Shown here: piece after piece, positions 1-11,701 of the stretch | Position numbering within the stretch: the first letter of the stretch is position 1 | Layout of the letters: each line of letters starts with the position of its first letter | Source of the DNA: Cloeon dipterum | Taxonomy: Eukaryota > Arthropoda > Insecta > Ephemeroptera > Baetidae | Assembly (NCBI RefSeq): GCF_949628265.1 | Contig: NC_088789.1 | Coordinates: forward strand, 29,443,883-29,507,882 | DNA length: 64,000 nt | Direction: 5' to 3' | Notes under the pieces: generated by a model | What the model was told of the DNA's origin: nothing | Databases searched by the model: none | What the model saw: the letters and a program-made list of their open reading frames with translations, nothing else | Translations under genes and position numbers: made by a program

Positions 1-423
1 TTGCTCCGATCACACCTGAAAAAATGCAAAGAAACTTTGTTCAAATGTGCCAAGTGTCCAAAGAGCTTCACACACCATTGTTTGCTTGTTTACCACATGA
101 AAAGAAAACACGGAAATCGCGAATGGCGTGGTTTGGAGCACAAAGCTCTCGGATTCAAGTGTGGACCCTGCAAAAGGTACTACAAAAGTGCAAATCAATT
201 GAAACTGCATTCTAACAGGATGCACAACCCAGCCAAATTGAAACACTGTGCCCACTGTCCAAAGAGTTTTTTCTACACTGATTATTTGAAAATCCATCTT
301 GCGGAGAAACACAATTTGTTAGAATTGAAAGTGGAATGTGATGCATGCAAAAAACGTTATTTCTCAAAATGCTCCCTTAGCCGTCATCTCAGGTCATCAC
401 ATTTAAGACATAAAAAATTGTAA
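1..423 (+). CDS. C2H2 zinc-finger protein, 3' end of last exon (partial)
   Basis: The window opens inside the last coding exon of a C2H2 zinc-finger gene, so the true start lies outside. Seen: the tail of one finger (LRSHLKKC) followed by four fingers beginning FKCAKC, FKCGPC, KHCAHC and VECDAC, each with the Cys2 pair, hydrophobic core and His2 spacing of DNA-binding fingers, then a stop. The order matches, finger for finger, the C-terminal third of the complete paralogues at 3132-4796, 12580-14134 and 61363-62921, so this is a fourth family member. The first base triplet (ttg) is not a start codon. Role inferred from the family: sequence-specific nuclear DNA binding, target unknown. Confidence 0.9.
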   Translation: MLRSHLKKCKETLFKCAKCPKSFTHHCLLVYHMKRKHGNREWRGLEHKALGFKCGPCKRYYKSANQLKLHSNRMHNPAKLKHCAHCPKSFFYTDYLKIHLAEKHNLLELKVECDACKKRYFSKCSLSRHLRSSHLRHKKL

Positions 424-1214
424 GGTTTGCAGTGCATACGGAATCAAAAAATGTCAAAAATTTGTGGAATCATCAACAATTAATCCAAGGAATTGAGTAA
501 CATTTCTAATTATTTTAATCGTTTTTATATAACAACGCGTTCCCTCATATTTGTTACAGAAATGTTTTTCGATGGTAATTAAAAAATTTTTAAACGAGAA
601 ACCACTCTTTCATTTAATTACCTTCCTTTGAAAGATTATATTAATCACGTCTGGGTGTAGGAATGGAAGAGTGATTATGCACAATACTGGATGCCTTGAG
701 AAATTGCTTTCACGAATAAATTATCTCGACCAATTTGGTTTTCAATTTCCTTGCACTTGCTTATTTCGTAAAACTCTAAATCTGAAAATAATTCAAATTT
801 CATTTTTGAACTTTCAGAGGAGTAATTCTTTTTGTGTTTCTCACCTTTTTTTGCAATTAATGAATTGTATAATTATATTGAACTTCCACAAAAATGTGTT
901 TTTCCATCCATAAACTTGCTAGGATGATTGAAATGCTTAAAATCCGTTCTAATTTAAATTCGTGATATGATCACAGCAGAAATATTTAAATTTTCGTTGC
1001 TCCCAATACACAATATTCCGTGAGGAGAACTCAAGACACTGCATATTGAATTTCTTATTCATTTTTTTTTTTAAACATGTGCAGTTCAATTTTTAAAATT
1101 CCGGATTTTTACAGCAAATAACAAGCTCATGTTGAGAAATTCGGCATTCCTTGTGAGTCGCAGCTGTGTGAGATATGCGAGGGTTTAGATAATCGGTTCC
1201 TGTTAACTGCCAAT

Positions 1215-1550
1215 CGTCAGAGATGGAAAAAATGGTATAGTTAGTGGCTATTTGACTCAAAATATCTCAAATATTTATCACTGTATCAGCGAGACTGGGA
1301 GGCGCACCGGCGCCGACTCGCAAATTAATTGCTGGTTATTGCCTTTTTTCCAGCAAACTTTCAGGACAAATAAATGACTGGTGGTTTAATTGGTGGAACA
1401 ATAAAAAGGGCCTTAAAACGGGCCCAAGCTCCTCTGCGACCACTTTGGGCCCCATGTTATTATCTTGGCGATGTGTTTGGGACCCTACAGCCTACAATAA
1501 GTGCTGAGAAGAGGTTCTAAAATATTCGGTTGGTTTTATTGTTCAATATT
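1215..1550 (+). repeat. Dispersed repeat, diverged copy 1
   Basis: This stretch aligns with 1835-2138: both carry CAGA(G/T)ATGGAAAA at the left, a GAGCTGGGAGGCGC-like core, CAAGCTCCTCTG, GGGCCCATGTTAT-like and a right end reading TCGGTTGGTTTTATTGTTCAAT or close to it. Part of the core (AAGATGGCCAC, CAAGCTCC) recurs in inverse orientation near 36395-36515, so it looks like a dispersed non-coding repeat rather than a local tandem duplication. No terminal inverted repeat or poly-A tail was found, so the class is unknown. Confidence 0.6.
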
Positions 1551-1834
1551 TAATGCTGCCGTTTTATTTTACTGAATTTTTTTAAACTTTTATTTAATCT
1601 TATTACTTCAAGCAGAAGAGTAATAAAACATAAATGTTTTAACTTTGCATCCGGTGACCAATCTCATCCACCTTTTGTTAGTTTTAATGCGGATCAAAAA
1701 TATATACGCGCTAGACTGAAAAATATAAAAAATAAACCAGCCAATTGGCTCCCATTGTTTGTTAATAAGTTCTCAGAAGTGTCCAAGCATTGGAAGATAT
1801 TTGAGCAATTCAAAGATGTAATACTAGCTGCTGT

Positions 1835-2138
1835 ATGTCAGATATGGAAAAGGGTGGTTGGTTAAGTGACTCGAATTGATCAAATTGCTCAACGAGCTGG
1901 GAGGCGCATCGGCGCCGTCTCGCCACTCGCTGCTTTTCACGCCTTTCCGGTGGCTTTAGGGATAAAATGCGGGGAGGCGAAAAGATGGCCACATTTGGCG
2001 CAAGCTCCTCTGAGGCCACTCGGGCCCATGTTATCCACTCGGCGGTGTTATTGGGACGGGTGGGCTAATAGTCCACGGGATGTGCCGAGCAGAGGATTTA
2101 GAATAAAATGCGGTTGGTTTTATTGTTCAATTGTTTGA
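1835..2138 (+). repeat. Dispersed repeat, diverged copy 2
   Basis: Partner of 1215-1550, less AT-rich and apparently closer to the ancestral form. The right end (GGTTGGTTTTATTGTTCAAT) is shared. A 90-residue open frame crosses it, but the other copies do not keep that frame open, so I do not treat it as coding. Confidence 0.6.
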
Positions 2139-2989
2139 TATTTTTTCTTAATGCTCGAATGCCCGTTGGCGCACGCGTAGCGCGAATCGCGACAAATATT
2201 TGTTATTTTCCAATAATTACTTTCCATTCACATCATTTGATTCCCGCATGGCAACCCTGTGTCGCAGGCACAAGCGGAAGACACTTTATTGGGCCCGTTC
2301 GTCTGCTTTAATTAGCACGGAACGATGAAAACTCGGCGTTTTATGATGTTTAATGCTGCAGTAAGCAGTCAGGGTTCGCAAAATCCCACAATTTTTCAGA
2401 AAGACTTATTTTATTGCTAAACTCTTTTTGCGGGATTTGTGCAATTTTTTAATTGTTCCGAAACACACGCTTTTTTATTTTATATCAAAATTGGATGACC
2501 AAAATTAGAGATTTTTACCAAGTCAGCACAAAAGCTACTAGTTTCACACAAAGAAAAAATTTAATCACTTTTTGTAAATATCCCACATGCAAAATTTTAC
2601 CATTTTCGGGGTTAAATTAGGAAAACTAATTAAAAAAAATCCAAAACATTTTTCCAGCTGGTTTATTTTTGCGCAAAATTCAAGAACAATATCTAGATTT
2701 TGTTCTTGCGCTTATATGTCGGCGAATATTGCGCGAGAGTTTTTGCTCAGGCCTCTCCCGGCGCCGCTTTGCGTGCCAATTCCCTCTTTTGAACGCACTC
2801 TGCCAGACCAGCTAATATCGTTTCTAGCATTGCGCGTGCAGCTCTAATCCACTTCTTATTCGCAAAAGAGCCACTTGTGTAACAAAACGCTACTTTGCCA
2901 AAGGCACGAACTACAATTAATACACAAATTAAAGTGCTCTGTTTAATTTCCATTGAGAAGACGACAAATTTTAGTGTATCTCACAAAAA

Positions 2990-3131
2990 GACTTTTTAAG
3001 CCCGTTATAAATTTAAAACTTTCCCACCAAGTAGTTTTAAGGGACTGTTGAGTCACCGGAGAGTAGCGCTGCTGTCGCTAAGTCACCTGGAACCTTCTAT
3101 CTTTCATTTAAGTTCAGGTGGTTTGACTGAC
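2990..3131 (+). promoter_or_regulatory. Conserved promoter/leader of the ZAD-type zinc-finger genes
   Basis: A block beginning with a TATA-like CCCGTTATAAATTTAAA (near 3001) and running through GTCACCTGGAACCTTC, TCTTTCATT and TTCAGGTGGT to the start codon. The same block lies upstream of the relic first exon (5385-5548). Its downstream half also precedes the paralogues at 12580 (about 12495-12579) and 62921 (minus strand, about 62922-62990). Conservation in non-coding sequence between otherwise diverged copies suggests a core promoter plus 5' UTR. TCATTCAG is a plausible initiator. The exact transcription start is not determinable here. Confidence 0.55.
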
Positions 3132-4796
3132 ATGTCGTCTCAAAAGGCGCTGTGTTTGATTTGCGAGCTTCCGACGGCGGACGGTGCTGTCCTCGCTGTC
3201 CACGTGGACAAGGAGAAACTGCAGACTTGGTTTCTTAACGTCTGCGGACACGAGTTGGCAGAGGAAATCGAGGACGATGACCTGATTTGCTACTTTTGTC
3301 TCTGGCACGCCAAGTGAGTTCTTAAAAGGAATTCAAGGAATATACTTTTTAAATGAGAAATTTTATCTAAGGTTTCAATGGAAATTCGACGAAATGGCGG
3401 ACGAGAATTTGGTTTGGTGGAATTTGGATTTGGACGATGCAGCAAAAGAGCTGCGGAAACATTACTTCGGTAAGAGTGATACTTTTTATTTTTATTTTTT
3501 TTTAGTTTTTGTCTAATAATTGTGTTTTCAGAGGGAAATATAGAACAATGTTGGGTGCCATTGGAGGAGATCGATCTGCCCGAAAGTGAAGAAGAAGAAA
3601 TCGAAGATGATGAGGTGGATTCGGAATCTGAGAAACAGTCCAATATTTGTCCAGAAAAGAAAAAATGTCTCTACTGTGGTAAACGATTTACGCTATTGCG
3701 GAATTTGTCACATCATGTAAAGAAATCACACAAAAATGCCATTAGATGTGAAAACCATCAATGTGCCACATATTTTCACACAATCGAAGAAAGGGAACAA
3801 CACAATGAGGAAGTGCATGAAAAACCGAAAGAAAAGAAAACCTTCAAATGTGATTTTTGTTGCAAGGAATTCATTGGAAATAATCATATCAACATTCATG
3901 TTCGTCGTGTCCATGGTGAATATCCAGTCAAGTGCGCGTTTCATGGCTGCGTCTCGTTTTTCAAAACTGAAATTGAAATGAGGGCTCACTTTGACTCTGT
4001 TCACAAAACCAATGATTCAAAAATGATTGATTGTGAATATTGTGAATACAAAACAAGTATTAGACCTAATTTACAAAGGCATGTTTCCAGAAAACACAGA
4101 ACAGAAAAGCCATTCAAGTGTGACGAATGCGGTGCAATGTTCTCAACAAAAGATACTTTGGCAAGTCATTGTAGTTCAAAGCATAAATTCAAAAGCTGCA
4201 AATATTGTACATTAGATGTTTCTGTCGGTATTTATTTTAGGCATGTGAGAAAGCTGACTTGTGTTCGCTGTAAAAACGAATTCCATTGTTCAGGTTTGTA
4301 CCAATCTCACCTGAAAAAGTGCAGGAAAACTTTGTTCAAATGTTCCAAGTGCCCAAAGAGCTTTCAAATGCCTTCTTTGCTTGTGTACCACATGAAAAGG
4401 AAACATGGAAATCGCGAATGGCGTGGTTTGGAGCAAAAAGCTCTCGGATTCAAATGTGAACTCTGCAAAATGTACTACAAAAGTGCGAAACTCTTGAAAC
4501 AGCATTTAAACAGGACACACAACCAGTCCAAATTGAAGCATTGTGCCCATTGCCCTCAGAGTTTCTTTTCCATTTCTCATTTGATTAACCATCTTGCTCA
4601 GAAACATAATTTATTGGAGCTTGAATTTGAATGTGACGAATGCAAAAAACAGTTCATTTCCAAATGGTTTCTTTGCTCACATTTGAAATCAACCCATTTC
4701 AAAGACAAGATAAAAGAAAGTTGTAGAATATGTAGAAAATTAATGTTCAACTATAACATGAGAGCACACATGCTACTAATTCACGGTGTTCAGTAA
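3132..4796 (+). CDS. ZAD-like C2H2 multi-zinc-finger protein, complete, 3 exons
   Basis: Exons 3132-3313, 3372-3469 and 3532-4796 join in frame to about 514 residues. Residues 1-93 form a ZAD-like dimerisation module: CLIC near residue 8, then LICYFC near residue 51, the paired Cys2 arrangement of insect zinc-finger-associated domains, and a conserved LVWWNLDLDDAAKEL. An acidic linker (LPESEEEEIEDDE) leads to about 12-13 C2H2 fingers, two with a four-residue Cys spacing (IRCENHQC, VKCAFHGC) and one degenerate (KSCKYC, no second His). No signal peptide; basic and nuclear-type. Both splice phases are conserved in the paralogues at 12580 and 62921. Family knowledge: ZAD-C2H2 proteins are arthropod-specific transcription or chromatin factors that expand by tandem duplication. 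The target is unknown. Confidence 0.9.
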
Positions 4797-5384
4797 TGGT
4801 ATTCTTTTTCTTCGTTATATCAACTGTAATTAAGATGTTTTATTGTACTATATGATTAAAGCCTAAAATTTATGAAAATAAAGATATTTCCTTTAGAATA
4901 TATTTTGTTATATTTTTGCCATCTATAGCTCTAACTTCTGGCTTAAAATGTCAAATTCATTAATTATATTACAGGTTGATTGAAATCATAAGCCAGCTAA
5001 TAAATCTTTTGTAAAATTTTCACGCTCTCTATACCTTTGCTTTCTTTAATCTGGCCACAATTCTCGGTGTGTAAAAAACTGTCATCGTTTTTTTCAGCCT
5101 AAAAATAGAAGCCTCTAAAAAGAACGTTTCCACTCATTTTTATATGTCACTATACAAGTTTCTATAAACATTTCACTTTTTTTAAATAAAATGAGAAAAA
5201 ATTGAGGCAGTTTAGGAAAGCACACATGCTGCGAAGTTTTCCGTGCGGATACGCAAAAGCGTTTGAATCACACCAGAGAAGTAGAGACAGAATTCACAGA
5301 ACGGTGACGAAACGGCGTTTATGATGTTTGCTGCTGCAGCAGCCAGGGTTCACAAAAAACCTGCGGCTATTCTGCAATTTTTCG

Positions 5385-5645
5385 AATTTTAGTGCATCTC
5401 AGAAAAAGGCTTTATTAGCCCGTTATAAATTTAAAGCTTTCCCACCAAGCTAATTCCAGGGACTGCGAGTCTCCTGAGAGTGGCGCTGCAGTCGCTAAGC
5501 CACCTGGAACCTTCTATCTTTCATTCAGGTTCAGGTGGTCTTTCTGACATGTCGTTTGAAAAGACGCTTTGCTTGATTGCGAGAGTCCGACGGCGGACGG
5601 CGCTGTCCTCACTGTCCACGTGGACAAGGACAAACTATGCAAGCG
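5385..5645 (+). pseudogene. Relic promoter and first exon of a ZAD-type zinc-finger gene
   Basis: The segment repeats the promoter/leader of the 3132 gene (TATA-like block near 5418, GGAACCTTCTATCTTTCATT, GGTTCAGGTGG) and continues into a copy of exon 1 with ATG at 5549. After the first codons the copy has lost a base relative to CTGTGTTTGATTTGCGAG, so the ZAD frame breaks before the first Cys pair is complete. Similarity ends near 5640, and no finger exon follows. It is a truncated, non-functional duplicate of a host gene. Its promoter is better preserved than its coding part, so it could still start a transcript. Confidence 0.75.
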
Positions 5646-8003
5646 TTTCATTCAATTGTCACTTAGCAATAATTGTACATTTGGATATCAACAAAAGCAG
5701 CCTAGATTTTATTACGAGTTGGGCAGACGAGCCAAGCTGTGATTAAAGAAAAGGACTCGCCAATTAAACGGCACAGTGTTCTTTTCCTTCCGGCTGTGTT
5801 CGCTCTGGGTTGTCGGGGGGAAATGGCGCAATATTTGCCAATTTAAATTCAAAACAGCAACAGCAACAGGACGCGGATAATAATTTAGGGCTGGCGTCGT
5901 AACAGCCCTTTGTATAATTCTTGCCAACAATGAATTCGAAAGCAGCAAAAAGCAATTAGGCCTGCGTAGACTGACAAGCCGGTTTTGATGCTTCTTCGCA
6001 GCAATTTCGACGTCTCACATTATGATGCTCGGCCAAAATTTATGGATCTCGCCCTTCTCCGACCTGCGCCAGGTCGCGCGACCTGACCTCGAGGGCCAAC
6101 GGCATAAGGACAATAGATCCTGTCTTGGGCGCGGCAAACCGGAGGGCCAATAAAAGGTGCTAATGCAAATTGTAATTTATGACATCGCTGGGACGGCTGT
6201 TCTTCGGAGGCCAAAAAGTTTGATTACAATTTAAAAAAATGGAACACTTAAATAAATACAACAACGACGCCCCACTCATGACTTTTTGACTTTGTATTCA
6301 CTCTCGGCGCAAAAGCTCTTTTGGTGCTCGAGTCGCTGATCGCGGCCCTCATCGCTCCGTTTGCCGCCGCGTAATTTTAAAGCTGGCGGATGACAAAAGG
6401 CTGCTCTGCTCTTTTTCGCTTTCCTCTGAGCGCCGATTCCAAACGATACACTAGATGCCATAGATAACCCAAGTGACAAGAGGCACTCTTTCGAATAAAA
6501 ATTATGCCACCGTGACGCTGGACTAGAGTGCGGCTTAATATTAATTAATTAAGAATAAACTCAGTATTATCAGTAAAAAGTGCGGTAAAACAATATTAAA
6601 AACTATAAATCTTGATTTTTTACTATTTAGGAAAAAGATGCTAATTTTTTAAATCCCATGTTCAAATTAAAACAATAATGTAAAGAAACAGTCACAATTT
6701 CGGACTGGAAAAAGATGTTTAATTTTAATAAATAAAAAACCCCGGCGAATGTTTTAAAATGCTCTATTTCTAAATATCAGTATTCAAGCGCCAAACAATC
6801 GTGAGTTATTCTTTTGTTTCAAAGAAACGCCGACTCGGGTTGCACGCAGGGATGTGAATTTCAGAGAGTTATTTTTAAGATAAAATATTTCAGCAAATAA
6901 ATATTTATAATCAAATTTAAATATAATAATAACATTATTTTATTAAAAAGCATAGTGGGAATTACGTATATCGACACTGAAGAGCCACCGTTGAGGATTC
7001 GCGTCGGCAAAAATTGATATTTAAATTGACAAGTTAACGCGATGCTGGTTGCACTTTGGCCGTCAGTCTCGGCGTGAAGAAGAAGAAGAGACCGAGATTC
7101 GAGCCACAGTCCGCCACGGCGCCCCACTGATGACTTTTTGACCTTGTTTTCACTCTCGGCGCAAAATCTCTTTTGCTGCTCGTGTCGCTGATCACGCACT
7201 CCTTCAACTTAATTTGTTTCTCTTCTTATTTGCTACATAATGACAGCGTAATACACCCACCAATTTGACGAAAGAGAGAGAAAACTGCGTTGATCCCAGG
7301 AACTGCAAGAGCTGGTGTTCTTTCGTTATTTGAAATTAATAAAAAAACTTCAGGTATTTAAGCAAAAATGTATGAAACAAAAACGGAATCAGTGAGGCAG
7401 CAGCAGATTAATTAAATTCAACCTAATTGAAATAAATAACAAAAATATGGATAGTTTTATGGGGGTCTAAATGAGAGAATGACCTTCCGTATAAAAAGGA
7501 AGTTTATTGGCGGAGTTGGATGGCTGCGTGTCGCTGACTCGGGGCTTCTTCAGGTCTTGTTAGCCTCCGGTTGGTGAATGACTGTCGCCGAATCTTCTCT
7601 CGCCTTTTATTTAAAATCTAACAATGTGTTGATTGTTGAAAATTAATGTTGAGCGCCGAGCCAATCACGGTGCCCGTACAGTTTAAATAGCTAGAGGCAA
7701 TATATATAATCAATTCTCATAAGACGATAAAGACAAGAGACCAGGCCGCAGACGAAAGGTCACGGATTTGACCTCTTATTTCTCTTCTCCCAAATGTGTG
7801 ATAAGCACCAAGCAGAGATGGCGAAAATAATTTCGTGTTTGTGGGTTTAATATTAAAAGCCGAGCAATTAAAATTTTTACAACCATTTATTATATAAAAA
7901 CCCCATTACAGAAATATTTTGATAAAAGATTATGCTGTCCATCTACATTTTTCTACTGAATTACTACTGTCCTTTTGCTAAACCTTTTTTTCAAAACCCA
8001 AAT
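5646..8003. other. Intergenic with a short direct duplication
   Basis: No supportable gene. A segment of about 78 bp at 6267-6344 (GCCCCACTCATGACTTTTTG ... GAGTCGCTGATC) recurs at 7119-7196 in the same orientation with about ten differences. Reading frames across it (for example the minus frame 6276-6479) are not kept open outside the shared piece. The remainder is AT-rich and featureless to me. Confidence 0.55.
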
Positions 8004-11000
8004 TTAATTCCGGAATGAAAGGTCCGGCGTGTTTCCCACGATCCAGTCCATGTAACTTGCGACGTCGGCGAGTAGGGAGTATTGATTTGGGTGACACAAC
8101 GATGTCTCATTTCCCTCAAACATCACTTTTTTCGACATTCCAAAGCTGACGATGCCCCTGATAAACCAGCGGTCGTTTTTTTCCACGGAAAGGCTTCCTC
8201 CGCTGTATCCGTTGCAGATGGTCGTTCCTGAATTAATGATTGAAATTTAAATATCAAGTATTTACTAAATCAGGAGGTTCTAACCATTAGTGTAGCCGGC
8301 GCAAAAGTTGTCTCCTGGCCTCAAGTATTTCCCGAAAAACCTCCTTTTCGACAAGTAGCACTCTTTGTGAGCTCTAATCGGCAGTCGAACCTCTTGCAGT
8401 TCATCTCTGCGTGTGTGGTTGTCGACAAGCCCGAACCCAACCGCCTTCAGGAGAAAGAAAAACAAAATATTTTTCGAATTCACGCATATCCGATATTACC
8501 ATAGCTTTGGTTCCAGCCACGCGATTCAAGTTAGAGTCAGTATCGTCGTTCCACAAGCAAATCGGTCGGATGTTATCGGATATCTTGACTTTTTTGCTCA
8601 AAATCATGAGTCCGATATCACTAATGAATTGCGCAGAGTCATATTTCGGGTGCGTGATCAGACTGCTAACCTAAAATAGTTTCAAGACATATTTTGGATG
8701 AAAATAATTTACATATGGAAGGTATGAAACCTTTCTTCTCTGAACACCAGGAGCTCTTCTTTGTCTTTTATCATACACCCCAAGAGAAACTATGAAGTCC
8801 TCTGCTTTTGTGCCATAAATACAATGAGCAGCTAAAAAGAATTTTTGAAATTGAGGTCATGCAAATTATCATTTCTTTTGCCTCCCTATACCTGTCAAAA
8901 TTACTGTCGGCGAAATCAATGTCCCACCTAAGGCTTCTCCAGTCACCTTATTCTCAATGTAAACATGCCATGGGTGGTCACCTGTCTGAGCTATGTTTTC
9001 GCCGAAAATACGACTATTCGAATGTAATTCTGAGGAAGAATCACCATTTCCTCTTTTCCTCCTTCTTGACGTCGGTTTCCTTCCGCAGTTTTGGAAACTG
9101 AGGTTCTCTGGCACGGAGAATCCTTTTTTTAAAGATAAATTCAATCGCTGTGAGCTTAATTTTTGTGTTAAATTACCTCTCTGTTGTTTTGTTTCCGGGA
9201 TTGGGCGTAGAGCAAAAATGTCTTTTGCGTGCATTGCGATCTCGTCAATGTATGGCAATATATCAAAGTAAAAACGGTTAAGCGTTTCTTCTTTTAGACC
9301 TCTCAAGAAAAACCGGCCTTTGTAGAAATTGATCAGATAAAAATAGTCTGTGTGGCATTAAATGACAACCATTTAAATGGATTGAGATACGTTTTTCTAT
9401 AAACCTTACCATCTCTGTTTTCCTCGACACACAGGATATTCTGGATGGGAATTCTAAATATTCTCAATGAACTCAAATCAAATCTGTTTAGGGCCGTGCT
9501 ACACTTGTTTTGGCTCGTCACATTTGCTGTAAAAATTGGCAAAAAGGAAGTAAATTCATGTCAACGTGGCATTAACAAATACATTTGGATGCGACTAAAA
9601 TTTCTCACATATGAAATAGTTTCAAACTGACTGAAATCGAAAAAAAACTATTGCCCTGACAGTCTATAATCGTTCACACTTTAAAATTGATTTAAATTAA
9701 TATAATTTGTCCAACATTCAAATAGATTTCGTTACCTTTCCACGATCGCTGGAAATTTTCTTATGTTTCTGACAAAATCTCTGATTGTTTTGCATTTATT
9801 TTTTATTACAATTCTTCAGAGTAACACAATATTGAATTTTAAATAGAAAACAAAGGAGACAACATAAATAAATTTACGTAAATTGACCAGTTGAATAAAC
9901 CCTTAGCGTTCGATGCCGCCAACAAGATGGCGCAGCCATAACCTTTCTAAAAATTGATTTTAATTCACTTCCGCTTCGATTTCAGACTCATTCTAGCTAC
10001 CGTGCATTCTTCATTAATTATGCCCTATTCTGACTTTCTGAAAACCAAATTCGGTTCAGCCAATCGCCATATTATAGAATCATGAGAAATAAAAAATCTT
10101 TACCAACGTTTCTACGGCGAATGGCTGGACTGATTTTGGTTTTTAGAACTTCAAAAGAGAGTATAATTAATGAAGAATGCACGGTAGCTAGATTGAGTCT
10201 GAAATAGAATCGGAAAGTGCATTAAAACTAAATTTTTAGGAAAGTCTGTGGTTGCCCCATCTGTTAGCGGCTTCGAACACTAAGGTTTTATGCAACTGGT
10301 CAATTTCAATGATCACAAAGGAAACAATATTTTGAAAGTGCAGCAATTTATGAAAATAAAAATGCCGCACTCTTTCATATAAATACGCAATAAATATTTG
10401 TGGCAAAAAGATTAACACCAGTATCTTTTCCGACTTTAGCAAAATTTATATAATTTAATATTTAAATATTATTAAATCTTTGTTCTTAGTGGATTTCAAT
10501 TATTATGGGAATTTGAAACTGTCAAAATATATTTGAATCAGTTCAGAAAAGGAGAAAAATTTGTAAAATAAGATTCAAGTTAATTTTTTAACTTTTTCAA
10601 GCTATAATGTGCGTGAATATCTGTTTAATTCTAGCTCCGATAGTTATAGATTAAATTACTGTCACAAAATAAGTTTCTAATAGTAAAATTAACTTACTTG
10701 GGACAGGTGGATTCAGCGTCTATAAAAATAGATTCAAAATAAGTAACTGCATGCAGAAATTAGTTTGAAAATACGAACTTCCCATGGTGACCATTCAAAG
10801 TAGGGTGATTCACTTTGAAGTTGCGAGTCCATTGCGTTGTCACGGTTAAACAAACAAATGGGAGTTACCTCACTCGGCATTTTCTCAGTAATCATAATCT
10901 TTATGGCCCATTTATAACCAGCATCCGGATTTCTGGCAATTTCAATTACATCCAGTACCTTAAATAATTGAAAAAGTCAATGTTCAAGTAAACAAAAGGT

Positions 11001-11701
11001 GAATTGTGCGGTTTTGCTGAAAATGGTAAAATAATTACTTTGACGGACAATCTGCGGCATTCCTCTTCTGTCTCGGGACTCTCGGGAGTAGAACAATTAT
11101 TCGGAAAGACCCGTAGATCAGTTGAATCCCTTTTATTGAAATTGCAATAACCTAGAGAAAATAGAGAATATCTGATTTTGATATTCTTAAGCGAGATATT
11201 ATTCATGTTACCTAGTTCAAGAATAGTCTGTTGAGAAATGGCTATAAAGTTATCGCACCAATCATCTTTATTACGAATGTTTTTAACATCAACGATCCAT
11301 TGGTTCTGATATAGAGCTGTTTCGTTATTTCCACAGTTCTGAATGCTCAAATTTTCTCCTTCGTCAAAATCTGTGAAGCGAAAATAGAACTTCGTGATAG
11401 AAAAATACTACGTTTAGGTCTATTTAAATCGAGTGGCTGCTTATTTTAATTGATTGGTTTCTTTTTCCATTTTTTTTTAAATATACACCGTATCGGTTAG
11501 TTTTTTTAAGATCTAATAATTAGACCCACATCAAATTGATTTGGACAAAATTCGTTTGAAAATTTCCAACTAAACAACTTTTAAAGATTGCAAAATAATA
11601 ATTGAGAAATGCTTACACGGAGCTGGATAGTAGACGTCACTCCGAGACTTTCTTGCGGTGCAAACCGCGAGGCAGAGGAGGACGAAAAGTCCGAGCCTCA
11701 T
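8004..11701 (-). CDS. Secreted two-domain serine-protease homologue (pseudo-trypsin plus trypsin-like domain)
   Basis: Eleven exons, from 11701-11617 down to 8227-8004, join in frame to about 601 residues. Residues 1-17 are a signal peptide (MRLGLFVLLCLAVCTA). Residues about 35-250 read as a decayed S1 domain: NQWIVDV, EVTPICLF and a C-terminal YFDILPYIDEI like the closing helix, but ELGYC stands where AAHC is expected and no GDSGG remains. Residues about 330-601 are a second S1 domain with AAHC (His380), SDIGLM (Asp435), RPICLW and NGYSGGS (Ser536). Here chymotrypsin Asp194 is Tyr535 and the pocket position 189 is Thr530. The putative cleavage site reads R-IFGE rather than R-IVGG. It is therefore probably a non-catalytic or unusually controlled homologue, as in insect immune cascades (family knowledge). 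A foldback element lies in intron 5. Confidence 0.85.
9880..10307. mobile_element. Foldback/MITE-like element with arms of about 200 bp
   Basis: The left arm (9880-10080) and right arm (about 10105-10307) are imperfect inverted copies over roughly 200 bp: AAATTGACCAGTTG, GCCGC(C/T)AAC, GATTTCAGACTCA, AGCTACCGTGCATTCTTCAT and AAAACCAAA all appear inverted in the other arm, with a short central loop. It carries no open frame, so it is a non-autonomous foldback or MITE-like DNA element inside an intron of the serine-protease homologue gene. A related copy lies at 50902-51305. I could not identify a clear target-site duplication. Confidence 0.85.

Larger units (their letters stand above)
424..2989. 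other. Intergenic, AT-rich, with two diverged repeat copies
   Basis: I see no convincing coding exon here. Short open frames at 671-913, 1866-2138 and 2108-2311 lack homology-like features and codon bias. The only structure I recognise is the diverged direct repeat listed separately (1215-1550 and 1835-2138). Confidence 0.6.

Noticed and set aside
9130-9180. Possible tiny intron (GTAATT...CACAG, about 30 nt) inside protease exon 7
   Set aside because: Too short for a normal spliceosomal intron, and the exon is open and in frame without removing it.
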